Part shown: piece by piece, positions 48,759 through 60,100 of the stretch
Layout of the letters: the number at the start of each line of letters is the position of its first letter
Position numbering within the stretch: position 1 is the first letter of the stretch
Origin: Neurospora tetrasperma FGSC 2508
Taxonomy: Eukaryota > Ascomycota > Sordariomycetes > Sordariales > Sordariaceae
Length of the DNA stretch: 64,000 nt
Reading direction: 5' to 3'
NCBI RefSeq assembly: GCF_000213175.1
Contig: NW_009799101.1
Coordinates: 1,334,341-1,398,340, forward strand
Notes under the pieces: model-generated
Database searches by the model: none
What the model was told of the DNA's origin: nothing
Seen by the model: only the letters and a program-made list of their open reading frames with translations
Made by a program: the position numbers and the translations under genes

Positions 48759-49088
48759 TATGCCGGTGTGAGGATACGGAAAGAATTGATGGTTGTAAGG
48801 AGCAAAAAAGTGTTGAAACGACACCTCGGTCGGACGTTGAGATCATCAAGTTGCCTAACAGCCCCACTGTTTCTTGGCGTGCATTTCAGGGTCCAGGCGG
48901 TGCGGGAGCTGTGACGCTACCCCGGATTGTTACAGTGTACTTACAAATTGAAAGATAAATTGCCGGCCATCGAGGTTCTTTTTTGCAGTTTCATCATCCC
49001 ATATCTCCAACTTCTTCTTGTTGACTTTGACATCGTGTAAGCTGTCCTACTAGAAAATCGTACAATAACGCACAACGTCCGCAAAATA
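48759..49088. other. Short spacer between the WDR70-like and dioxygenase genes
   Basis: 330 bases containing the WDR70-like promoter and the 3' end of the upstream dioxygenase gene, which lies on the same strand. Nothing else is visible. Confidence 0.6.
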
Positions 49089-50128
49089 TCATGCCGCCGC
49101 CTGTACACCCTGTGATGCTCCCGGGCCGGCCGCCTTCTTCAAAGCCTCCAACCTCGCCAGCTCCTCCTGCTTCATCCTCTCCTGGATCCTGACTCTCTCC
49201 GGGACAATCTGTTCTCTTGGCCTGGTGATCTTCCAGCCTTTGAGACGGTCTTTTCCGAGGGCTCGTAACGTTACCTGCTCGACGAGCGAATAGTTGCCAT
49301 CCTCCCTATCAAAGTTGAACGGTTGCTTCAGCGCTACTGGCGGGTTGGTAATGATGCGGACGTTCCTCTTCGCGTTGCTGGAGGCCGAGTGCAGCATCAG
49401 CGGATGAAGTAAGTACACGTCTCCGACCTTGCCTGTTGCCTCGACAAACTGGGTGCAACCCTTGGCCGTATTGTTGAACCAGTTGAGATGCTGCTCTTGC
49501 TTGAACTCGGCATCGCCGCGGGGTGCCATACGTGGCGAGACACCCTCGGGATGCTCGTACAGGTGTTTGGCGAGGATAGGGATTGCCTCCGGACAGATCA
49601 TGGTCCCGCCGCCCTCGGGCATGATATCGGTGAAGAGAGGAATGACGAGCAGGCCCTGCTCCGGGCTGTCGAGGTAGTGGACGAAGAAGTCACCATCGAC
49701 GTGCCAATTGTCCAGCTTTTGCGGGGGAACTGGTTTCCCTTCTTTCTGTGGTGTGCCCAGGTTGACGATAAGGGAGTCCTTCCACTTCTTGGACCAGTTC
49801 GCGATCTTATCCTCGCCGCCGCAAAGCTCGCTGATGGCTGCCCAGGCGCGAGGAGCAAAGTCTGCAGCGTCGAACTCCATGTGTGAGGGCATGTTGACAC
49901 GTTCCTTGTTCCAGGTGGACTTGTCATTTGGATCCATTCCTAGTCTCGTCCAGACATTGGCGATGATCTCCTGTGCTCTCTGCTGCGTGAAGGCAGCCGG
50001 GATTCTGGCATGGTCAGTACCTCGAACGAGGTTGAACAGCTGGTATGGTGGCATGACACCTACTTGACCCAGCCATGGGTGAGGAAGTGTTCCTTCTCTT
50101 CGAGACTCAGAGCAGATGACGACGACAT
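49089..50128 (-). CDS. Phytanoyl-CoA dioxygenase (PhyH)-superfamily 2-oxoglutarate/Fe(II) oxygenase
   Basis: Probable Fe(II)/2-oxoglutarate-dependent oxygenase of unknown substrate. The exons on the minus strand are 50128-50064 and 50004-49089 (981 nt, 326 residues), with a 59-nt intron. The facial triad is visible: HVD in WHVDGDFF near residue 122 and the distal histidine in LLHPLMLHSAS near 223. Basic residues in KRNVRIITNPPV that follow probably bind 2-oxoglutarate. No signal peptide or membrane segment is visible, so it is likely cytosolic. The N-terminus (MSSSSALSLEEKEHFLTHGW) has the early helix common in PhyH proteins. It is divergently placed with swc5, 780 bases between start codons. 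The substrate cannot be read from the sequence. Confidence 0.88.
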
Positions 50129-50908
50129 GTTCAGTGTGATGTTGCCTTTGGGACACATCCTGTAGAAAGTAGCGTAAAGAACAAGACTATAGACTGAAAC
50201 GGGGCCGACAAGCTATCTCTACCTTTATATACTCTTTTCAAGATCCCGACAGAAACCAACCCAAGCTAATCAATCCGATTGTCACGACAACTCCGGACTC
50301 CGAATGGAATGCCGCCTCACACTGCGCCACGAGGCAGCTAGGTAATTCATCCTTGCTCCGTATGCGCCCTAGGCTACGTGTAACCGGCGGGGTGGTTTTT
50401 GGTTTAACCAGAAATACCCTATTGGATATCGCCATGTCTATTGGAGAGTACGGCATCACCAGTTTTCCATTTTCGTGATAGCGGCCTTTCTGAACCTGAA
50501 CATCATGTCCCAGTGGTGTGGTTGACAACATCGTCAAGGGCAGATCCATCTTGTCATCGGATGATAGCAACTCTAAAAAGGTTCCCGGTTGCGGGGCGTT
50601 TTCAGCGGGACATCAAGGAAGGTGTGGGCGTGATGCGGGGGAGCTTGAGCCGAACAGCGGCGACATGACGGCAAGGTGCCCTATTGGCTGCTAACAGAGC
50701 GTTTGTGTTTCCACTGTCACGCTGCAGTCGATCGGACAAAGACATGGATCGGGCCCGTCCTTATTCCCTTCATCACTTTTCCACTTTGATATTCCGGCCT
50801 ACGATACTTGGAAGAGGTGCCATAGAGGAACGACGACACACACGGCAACGAGGATTTTACGCGAATAGCTTGACGAGGACCAGACTGTTACATTCGGGAG
50901 ATACCAAG
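50129..50908. promoter_or_regulatory. Divergent promoter region, dioxygenase / swc5
   Basis: 780 bases between two outward-facing start codons must carry both promoters. No clear TATA or named operator was recognised. The swc5 frame is open upstream, with an earlier AUG at 50744. Confidence 0.55.
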
Positions 50909-51995
50909 ATGCCGCCAACCCTGGAACTTCTCGCAGAAGACTACGCGTCAGAGGAAGACTCCGACTTCGCCCCAGAAACTGCCGAAGCCGCGGAAGAATC
51001 CTCAATATCCGACGATGACGACGAAGAAGCCGGTGACGATGCCGAGAAAGCGAAACCCGAGAAGAGGAAGCGCGCTGCCATCGACGAGGCGGAAGACGCT
51101 GGTTATGACAATTCCGGAGATGAAGCTATAATAAAGAAGGGGGAGAAACGTCAAAAGAAAACAAAGACAAAAAATGCTGCCGACGATGAGGAAACTGGCG
51201 AGGGCGGTCTCATCAAGACGCGCAGCCAACGCGCTGTTGAGTATGTTTTCACATCAATCCTCTTCTTTTTGGGTCCTGGTCATTAACGACAATGGCAGAA
51301 AGGAGAAACGTTCAACAGCCGCCGCCAGCGGACCTGTTACAATCGACGTCGATGCCCTTTGGGCGCAAATGATCAGCGAGCCGGTCATACCACGAACAAG
51401 TACAGCGAAACCAGACGAAAGCGCCGATGCAGCGAAACGTGACATCGCGAAATTGTCATCCCAGCAGCCAGAAACAGCCAAGGCGAAAGATCCCGATTCC
51501 GACCTCATAAAGATCAAGAGAACCTACAACTTCGCCGGCAAAGTCCACACTGAAGAAAAGCTCGTTGCCCGCGATTCTGCCGAAGCAAAACTCTATCTCG
51601 CCTCTCTCGGAGAGAATGCTCCAGCCGACGGCGAAACAGCCGCCGAGGACGAGTCCTCCTCTGCCAAGCGCATGCCCCGAAAAGCTTTCCGGTCCGTCTT
51701 CGAGCCCATCACCGACGCCAACTCGGCGCATCGTTCCGACCTCAACCTGAGCATGGCCTCCCGCCTGCAGGCTCGCGAAGCCACGAGCAACAAGGCCAAG
51801 AAGCTCAACACGGTCGAGAAGAGCAAGATGGACTGGGCGGTGGCGGTCGACAAGATGGGCCTCAAGGACGAGCTCGAGCTGGCCGGCAAGTCCAAGGACT
51901 CGTTTGCGGCGAGGCAGGATTTCTTGGCCAGGAGCGAGATGCGCAGGGAGGAGGAGGTAAGGAGGGCGAGGATGGCGCAGGCGGGGAAGACGTGA
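50909..51995 (+). CDS. swc5: SWR1-complex subunit Swc5 (BCNT/CFDP1 family)
   Basis: Subunit of the SWR1 remodeller that exchanges H2A for H2A.Z. The exons are 50909-51240 and 51299-51995 (1029 nt, 342 residues), with a 58-nt intron. The N-terminal third is acidic and disordered (SISDDDDEEAGDD), typical of histone-binding Swc5. The Lys-rich middle contains the short segment IKIKRTYNFAGKVHTEEKLV. The C-terminal BCNT domain (about 265-340) has the hallmark STVEKSK-type sequence, here NTVEKSKMDWAVAVDKMGLK, followed by DSFAARQDFLARSEMR. I chose the AUG of MPPTLELL because acidic Swc5 N-termini start this way; an in-frame AUG at 50744 would add 55 basic residues. Confidence 0.93.
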
Positions 51996-52366
51996 GCGTG
52001 GCACGATCTCCCGTCATCCATTGGTCGCTTGCCTATCATTGTTGTATGGATGGCGTCTCCCTTACCACTACACGTTTGGAAGGGCAGCACTATGCAACAC
52101 CATTTCATTTCTTACGATCGCCAAATAGAGATACCCCGGTTTTCAATATCGGAACCTTCCAACGCGTTGAAGGCACCAAAGCAAAACACAACATGCATGA
52201 ACTTAGAGCCACAGTCGCTATCAATTCCTTGCAATTCCTGGTTTTCACTGCAAAGGAACATGCATTTCTCATCCAGAAATCATTTGGCAAGTTGTACCCA
52301 TGCACCACCCTGTCTGACTCATGATCCCAACTTCTCAATGCGGTTATCATCAATCAATCATCAACT
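51996..52366. other. 3' flank of swc5
   Basis: 371 bases between swc5 and tRNA-Ser. A TGACTCA site (GCN4/CPC-1 consensus) lies at 52315-52321, about 46 bases before the tRNA; its significance is unknown. No gene is visible. Confidence 0.5.
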
Positions 52367-52448
52367 GGCGTGGTGGCGGAGTGGTCTAACGCGCAAGACT
52401 AGAAATCTTGTTCCTTCGGGAGCGTCTGTTCGAATCAGGCCCACGTCG
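52367..52448 (+). tRNA. tRNA-Ser(AGA), no intron
   Basis: 82 nt. The acceptor stem is GGCGTGG with CCACGTC (one G-U), and the discriminator is G. The D arm has a three-base stem GCG/CGC and the A-box sequence GAGTGGTC. The anticodon stem is CAAGA/TCTTG and the loop CU-AGA-AA gives anticodon AGA, read as IGA after editing. A long variable arm (TCC-TTCG-GGA), diagnostic of serine tRNA, and a T arm with TTCGAAT follow. A T run from about 52466 can end Pol III transcription. Confidence 0.96.
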
Positions 52449-55400
52449 AAATGATTCATTTTTCCATGTTTTTTTTGGACGACTTTATTGTCCAGTGGCT
52501 CCATAACACCAGTCGGGGGTACCTAGCCACTAGCAGTGGATGCCGACGACAACGCTTTTTGGTCCTTTGTTCACAATGATTTCCCAATGCATCTTGGGAG
52601 CTTATTCGATTATTTGGGGGGTTGGTTTCCGCTGATACAAAACTAGATCAACGACCTCTCCTCCAAATTGAGAATGTCAAGTAACTCAACAAAGGAAAAT
52701 TGTCTATGTCGAACTTTCAGTCTCAAACAGTCAGTTCAACATCCCAAGGTTGTTGGGCACCTCTACCTATGTATGCACGCCTTCGGAGCCCTTTTGAGAT
52801 CTGAAAATAACCTTGAAGGTAGAGCTCGCTTTAGAGGGTTTACCTTACCCCCCTTCTTACCGACCAGTAATCGATGCTGGTGCTAATATACGAAAACGGT
52901 AACTGAAGGTTGGTAACAGATGGTAGCGGTGATTACCTACTCGGCGTAGGACTCGTGAGAGCGTCACTTAACTTCGCGTCACATCCGGAGGATGCAATAG
53001 CGATACCTGGCGATGGTGAAAATGGGTGAACGGCAGGTTGGGGTGGAGATTTTTACCGGGCCGGGGAAGTGAGGGAGGTCAAGATGATGGCTGTGACGAT
53101 GATCTGTTGCAGCAGACGTTCTGTTATCATGTCCATCTCCTTTCCTTCTCCCGGGGCAATAGGGGTATCGTTGGCTTGAGAGGATAGGTACTGCCAGCAG
53201 TGCTAGGCTGAAGGTCAAAACCCATTTGCATGTAGCCTGACATGGAATGTTTCAAGTCGTCGATGACTGTCCTCAACGAAACGGCGTGTTAGCCCTTCCT
53301 TTTGGAGGAGATTGCTACTCGATAGTGTGGGAGGAAGGACTGGTGGTTTCTGGTTTCCCGGTGAGGAATGGCTTGAGAAACTCAGGACGAGCAGTAAGTA
53401 GGATAAAGATAAAAAGGAGATACATCCGATAACCATAATTTAAACAGAAAACTGGCGCAGATAAGTGTTTTGTGGGAGTGACAAAGTTTCATGAGGTTTC
53501 TTTTCTTCTTCTTCTTATTTTTTTTTTTTGTTCTTTTTTTCTTCTTCCTTTTCTTTTCTTATCATCTCAAATGACTAGTACAATCCATATCAATAACACC
53601 AAATGTCGTCCAATTCACGAAGTGTGTACGTCACTCTTCAACACTACCACTACTCACTGTACTACTGCAAATAGACAGGACGGAGTTAGATGGATTTTAT
53701 GATAACCTACATCGTCCCCCTCTTTCCTCCTGTCTCTGTCTGAGATCCATACACCTACCACGCTGCACTTTCTTGACCTGCGGATATCCTGTGGGATCAG
53801 ACCGAGAGAAGATGCGTAGCGTATGGACATAGTGAGCCATTCTTAAACATGACTTATCGAACTTCAAATTTCAGGTCTCAACTCCTCTGGCGTATATCAA
53901 ACAAAACAGGGAATTGGAAGTAAGAAGAAAAAAGAAAGATCATCACATGACGGTACTTGAATCATCTCGATAGCTCTCGAGACAAATGGACTTGACTCTT
54001 CGTTATTCTCTGGAAGATCGATTATACAAATAGTACGAGGCCTACCAGCAGACTTACCCTATTATTTATCCAACATTCTACTTGCACTAAATAGGTAGCA
54101 CGGCTTCAACATCTCCATCATAGTCCACTACCTCGATCTCAACAAGTCATGATCACAACCTCCAACCTTCAGCTCTCTGGCGTCATCCCAGCCCAGCCCT
54201 CGGCATACTATGCAGCAGCATCATAACTTTCATCTTCCATTCAATCGCCAGCATATTTTAGAAACCCTCAAAGCTTGATGTTCTCGATGGTGACTCTCGT
54301 CCTCCTATTTGTTTCTAGGATCTAATTTGATCTGGAACGTCCTTATCGTAGATGTATACAAGACTACAGTTACACACGGGCAACTTTCCCATCAAAGATT
54401 AATCTCGAACCATATTCGACACTCCTCCACCTTTCCCTCAAAGACCAAGCTCATCACCACAAAGACATAAATAGTAATCTTACAGTGTTCCGACGAACGC
54501 CATGCTGAGTATGTGGTGCGTGTAAACGTTCCGAGGTGTAGCTATTCATATTCCTAGTATGGGCAAGGCTGTCTGCAGAATCTTTTACCACTTACACCTA
54601 CCTAGCTACTTGGTGGTGTCGGGTGCTTTCTGCCATGTTTGCTACCCGAAAAGAATGCCGCATGATTTATATTGGTAACACAAAAGGATTCCTTTCCTCC
54701 TTTTTCGTCCCCTTCATTCCCTCGTGGCGATTATATTACCCTATGCCAGTTGGACAGTTGCCTTCCTTCCCGCATGTCGTGCTACCCTTTTTGCTGTGGT
54801 TCCCCTTTTGCGATACAACACCACACTCACGTTTGCTTGGTACTTGGTCAAATTACGCCTCACTACGATATGTGTAAAGCTTTATATCACTAGTGTCACG
54901 GTTATCAATAGATTATGGAATCATATTTTGTTTTCAAGTTAATCGCGTTTCAATATCGGTATTGGTATGGTATAGACAGACAAGACAAATCCAACCGTTG
55001 CGTTGCCCATAGGAAACCGGGACCGCCATTGCTCCCCTCTCCCACGCCGCCTGCAAAAACAAAGATAACACATCACGCGAATAAACTCTCTTGGGAAAAA
55101 ACAGAAAAAGTAGAGTGAAAAAAGGAAAAGAGACCTCGCTTGTCTTGGTATATCGTTTGCTGCACGCGCGCGCCGCAACGTTTCCCGCCCTCTGTTTTTC
55201 TTTGCCCTCTTACAGCCACAGAGGGGAAAATAGCGGAACGAAACGGGCGTCGCTCATCTCTTCGTCCGTCGTGGTTTTGGTAACCCCTGCTCTTTCTTCG
55301 CCTTTCCCTTCTCTACCTTCCCCCCAATCGGTAGCGACCTGTTTGTTTCCAGCATCCTCTCCCCAGAACCCATGGGCTTGGATCCCATTACTTTCTCCCA

Positions 55401-55902
55401 CACCACTCATGGAAGGACACCCGAAATAAGATTGAGAAAAGCACGCACGCCAAAATCATCCATTTCTTTTGTTGAGAGGGGCTTTTGCTTCCCATAGCAG
55501 CCGCGGTGTCCCTGGGGAGAAAGAGCAAGGTGAAAAGCGCCCGGATCAGAGGGGATAGAAAAAGATGATAGAAAAAAAGAAATCGTACAGAACACCGATA
55601 GAGAGCAAAGACTCCAAGGTCGATGGGGAATCATGATTAAACAAAATAGTTAGCCCCCCTCTTGATGATGCTTCTCAAATGCAATTTCTCCAGGGACGCC
55701 CCGAGGTGTATGTAGAGCTCATATCCACTCGAAAGCCCACGCCACCTCCACTAGATCATAATCTGGAGGCAGAAACTGTGGGCAGGGAGCCAGCGGCAAC
55801 GACTGGGCGGCAATACTCGAAGTTCTGATCGGTATCAATCGCTTGCCCGAACCTCACAGCCCCATTAACTGATGAAAAAATTAGAAAGATTGCGTTCAAT
55901 GC
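52449..55902. other. Intergenic region between tRNA-Ser and gna-1
   Basis: About 3.5 kb. It includes the tRNA terminator, T/C-rich tracts near 53500-53560, and the probable 3' UTR of gna-1 next to 55903. I recognise no protein or RNA gene; the open frames are short and lack domains. Confidence 0.6.
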
Positions 55903-57179
55903 TCAAATCAAACCGCAGAGACGCAGGTTCTCCTGGATAATGATATCTGTTTTTGTCTGTTAGCTTCTTGTCCACGCAAAATTTCGGAGTAGGCAAATAA
56001 CGTACCATTGACCGCAGCCATGACGAAACGAATTTGTGTAGTATCCGTCGCGCATGTGAAATGCGTGTAAATCTGCTTGGTCTCGTGCTGGTTCAAACTG
56101 ACGAAGCGGTTGAGAATGTAGTCGCAAGCGGCGGCGTAGTCATCACCACCCTCGTAATCGGGGAAGTAGTTCTTCATCGGGCTGACCGGCAACTTCTCCT
56201 TAAACCTATCGATCTTGTTGAGGAAAAGAATGATGGATGTCTTGATGAACCACCTGGAGTTGCAGATGGAATCGAACAGAGTAAGGGCCTCCTGCATACG
56301 GTTGACGGTTTCATCTTCGAAAAGCAACTGATCGTACTCGGAAATGGCGACCAAGAAAAGAATGGTGGTGACGTTCTCGAAGCAGTGGATCCACTTCTTA
56401 CGTTCGCTACGCTGGCCACCGACATCGAACATACGGTACGTAAGATCGCCAATAATGAAGGTCGTTTCCGTAATACCGGTTGTCTTGACACGTGATCGCA
56501 GAACGTCCTGGTCGTTGGGCATATAGTCGGGCGCGGCGATACGAGCGATGTTATCGAAGTAGCTGTGACAGCATGTTAGCGGTTGGAGACCAGAGCCTCC
56601 CTCATCATGCGGAAACTTACTATCTTGCCGAGTCGTTCAATTGGTATTCCCTTGACCTCTTAAAGCAGCTCTGGACGCCAGCGTCCCTCCAGAGGGCCTC
56701 GATAGCATTGCCGACCTCAGGAGGCAGCACGTCACCTTCTATTTGAGCGGGCTGCATGAAGATGGTCTGGACATGGTACTCGACGCGCTGATCGGCGAGT
56801 GGCAACTCTAGGGACTCCATGGCCTCGAGAATGACGCGCATGGACTGCACAGTGTTGCTGAAGATGATTTCCTTGAACGACTCGCGCTCGTCGCGCGAGT
56901 AACCTCCTTCGTGGATAAGCTTCATCTGCTTCAAAATGGTCGACTTTCCGGATTCACCAGCACCTGCAACATATTGTCAGCTTCTGTGAAATTTCATTGG
57001 TGACCCAAGGGTCCGGACCAGGGCCGCGCCAGCAGTTGGCTTGTCGGGGGACATGGCATACCCAGAAGAAGCATCTTGATCTCATTGCGTTGTTGCATGC
57101 GATCCCTCTTGAGCTGGTTCTCAATCTCCTCGTTCCGGGCCTTGCCCTCCTTCTCCTCTGTACTCATTCCGCAACCCAT
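55903..57179 (-). CDS. gna-1: Heterotrimeric G-protein alpha subunit GNA-1 (G-alpha-i-like)
   Basis: Membrane-anchored GTPase that couples receptors to adenylyl cyclase and controls growth, conidiation and mating in Neurospora. The exons on the minus strand are 57179-57062, 56963-56621, 56562-56006 and 55946-55903 (1062 nt, 353 residues, the normal length). The start MGCGMSTEEK gives the N-myristoylation glycine and a palmitoylation cysteine. The P-loop GAGESGKST is at about 40-48 and is split by intron 1. Switch I has RVKTTG with the cholera-toxin-type arginine, switch II DVGGQRSERKKW, then NKID and TCAT guanine-binding motifs. The C-terminus CGLI carries the pertussis-toxin-type cysteine. 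Introns are 98, 57 and 59 nt. No defect was seen. Confidence 0.98.
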
Positions 57180-60100
57180 TTTGGCGACTTGTTGTAGCTC
57201 GTAGCAATGATAGAGAGTGTCTGTTTCGTTATTCGGGGATTATTATCGACGGTCTGGTGACGAGTTTGAGGTTAGTATCAGAGCGATGATAATTGAGACG
57301 AACTGGGACGTCGACAGGCGATTTGTATTTGTAAGTGTTAGGGGGGGGCGAGAACCCCCTGGTCTCTGGGGGACGGGAGGCAGTCCAGTTGGAGTCTCCG
57401 CTGCGAAAAATAGCGGGTGCCCTTCCAGAAACGAGCTAGAACCACCACCCCCGAAAAGCCTCGGAGTCGCTGTCATTGCGCCCGTTGAAACCGCAAACAA
57501 ATGCCGGATCGAGGCTCGATGGTCGATGCAGTTTCGAAAGTGTCGATTGTTGGGCATGGCAGCGCTCGGTGAGGTGCGATTGATGGGCAGCAAACAGGAC
57601 AGACAGCCTTTGAGGGCAGCACGACAAGGCGGGAGGATGATGGGATGCAAAAGCGTTCGTTCTCTTGCGCTGGACTGAATGGAGTGTTTATGTTGCAAAC
57701 CTACTCACTTTTTTTTTTCCGGCAGTATACCACGCAATTGCAATTAGGCCTTCAATCAACCGCACTTGATTGGAAGGAGAGCGTCGGATCGGTTGGTGCA
57801 AAAGGGAGAGACGGGGTGCAGCTCGATAATTAGAAAGTCGTCAAGACCATACGATAGGTAGGTAATTGTCGCGAGGTAGGCGGCCAAGAGTAGAATTGCT
57901 GCTGGACTCTCTCAGCAATTCGCGGTTGCGGGAGGAAGGGTGTCGAGCCGGAAAACGGAAAACGAAAGGAAGGGAAAGATTGGGGAATTGGTGGAGGAAT
58001 GGGAGGTTGGCTTTGTCGGTGTTAATGTGAGTGAAATGGTGCGCACTCACACCAGACCCAAACCAGGCGACCAGGCACACTCCAGCACTGATGCGTACTG
58101 ACTGCGTAGTGCGTACAGGCATCGGGCAGGCGCACAGTACAGGCACTACGCTAGACGGGACTCCGATTTCCAGTCCCAGTTCCATCAGTGAATTTCGGGG
58201 GCAGCGACCCAGCAGAGACCCACCGCGCACTCTCCAAGGTGAGATGGGCTCCAGCTGCGATGGCACTCTGGCTAATCAGAGGCGGTCGTTGTGTGCATGC
58301 AAGTGGGCCAATGCAACAGACCCTGGGCTGCCGGTCTTGGGAGTTGGGACGATGGACTCCTCCTCCTCGTTTGGATGCCGACCTGTGCGACCATCATTGA
58401 CCCTTTTCGTCCTATTTGGAACCAGGTCTTTTTTTTGATAACACGGCTCTGCCCTTTGCTTTGCGACTGGCTGCCTTGCCCTGTGCCTGGCTTCCTAGGT
58501 AGTTCCAAACATTGCGAGTGGATGCTACTCTAGGCTGCTGCTGTTCATGTTCATGCACCGCGTCGACTGTGGAAAGAGCGTAACATCGCCCACCCCCTTC
58601 GAGACCCTCTCTATCCATTTTGATCCATGTCCCACCGACGTGTGCCCCTGGCCTCCAGTGGCATCCGTACCTGGCATGACATGGAACGGCACAAAAACGG
58701 CGGACACCACTGGACACCATCACCCTTTGCATTTCGACAATCGCCCTTTTCTGCTCCAGTTCCTCGCTCCAGTCCGGCCCATCCCATGCGATCACCAAGG
58801 GGATGGCCACATGGCGGTGGGCGAATTTTACCCCAAGACTGCCCATCCTGACCGTTTGAAATTTGGCCAGCCGATAACAGCCATTGTCGGTCGAATGAAA
58901 AAAAGCGTTTCCAGTTTTCATGTTTCTTGGTTCTCCTGACTTAGCTCAAAGAGTGGATCTCTGGGCAAAGGCTAGTCGGCATCCCAACGCGGCCATGTTT
59001 TTGCGCTGGAGCCGTGTCGAGCCCCGTTTCGTCCGTACCTCCGGGTCAGGAACAGAAGAAGAAGAAGCAATGTAGTGTAGTGCCTACCTAGCTAACATCT
59101 CCATATTCCGTACACACACTACCGACTTCGTACATACAACACTACTACACACGCTACAGATGCGCAGTCACTGCGATTAATGGCTTCTGTCAACACGATG
59201 ACCGATTGAGTGATTGCAAAAACAAGATGTTGGAAACCCACTGAACTGTCACGGGCCAGAATTAGCAACACTGTATCAGCAAAGGTATGGGAAAGACCAT
59301 GAGAATCTCTACAATTGATATGGTATCACGCCGCTGAGCACATCACGTCGTGCACGGATTTTGTGTATGTGCGATACGGTTCAGCGATTGGGAAACGAGG
59401 CTTATGAGGATAATCCCCTTCTCATTCCATCTGTCTGCCATGTCACTGAACCCTGATCTGTCGAATTCGAGGTTGGAGAGTCGTAATTTGCACCTGGTCC
59501 ATTGGACAGGCTCCGGTTAGAACACGATCTGGCACGGATACGGCACCGATCCGACCACAGCACGGCAGGGCTCCGTGACATTCGCGAAGCCATGCCCGAT
59601 ACCCCTGACCGACCCTGAACCGATCAACATCAGTCATCAAACAGCGGCAGGCTTGCGCCGGTGCTTCGGATCCGCGTCCACCACCGGTGCTGATGCGTCC
59701 GGTATGATGCGGCACGGGCAGCTGTGCGATATCGATAGATTCTATATGTGACAGTTTCGACAGTGCCAGTGACAGGTCTGTCTGTAGACGAAGTGTATAT
59801 GTACACAGATCAGCCCTGCACTAGCAGAGTTGGTCCAAATACATAGTACACAGTAGAACTAACGGACCGCAGAAGCGGCGACGACAACAACGACGACGAC
59901 GTCTCGGAGAGCCTCTTCGACGCCTTTTAGGATATCGGGGCTCCGGAAATCCCCAACAACCTCAAGCTCATTTCGACTAGTCATGAGGCCGTCAACCGTG
60001 AACAAAGATCCGACGCCTGCTATAGGCCCCTGGACGAGGGTTAGACAGATTCTTGGATTTCCATGCGTGCATATGCATCTAATAAAGTGCGACTTTGAAA

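Noticed and set aside
47004-48824. Longer WDR70-like protein starting at 48824
   Set aside because: That start codon is GUG; the first AUG in frame (48758) begins the expected acidic N-terminus.
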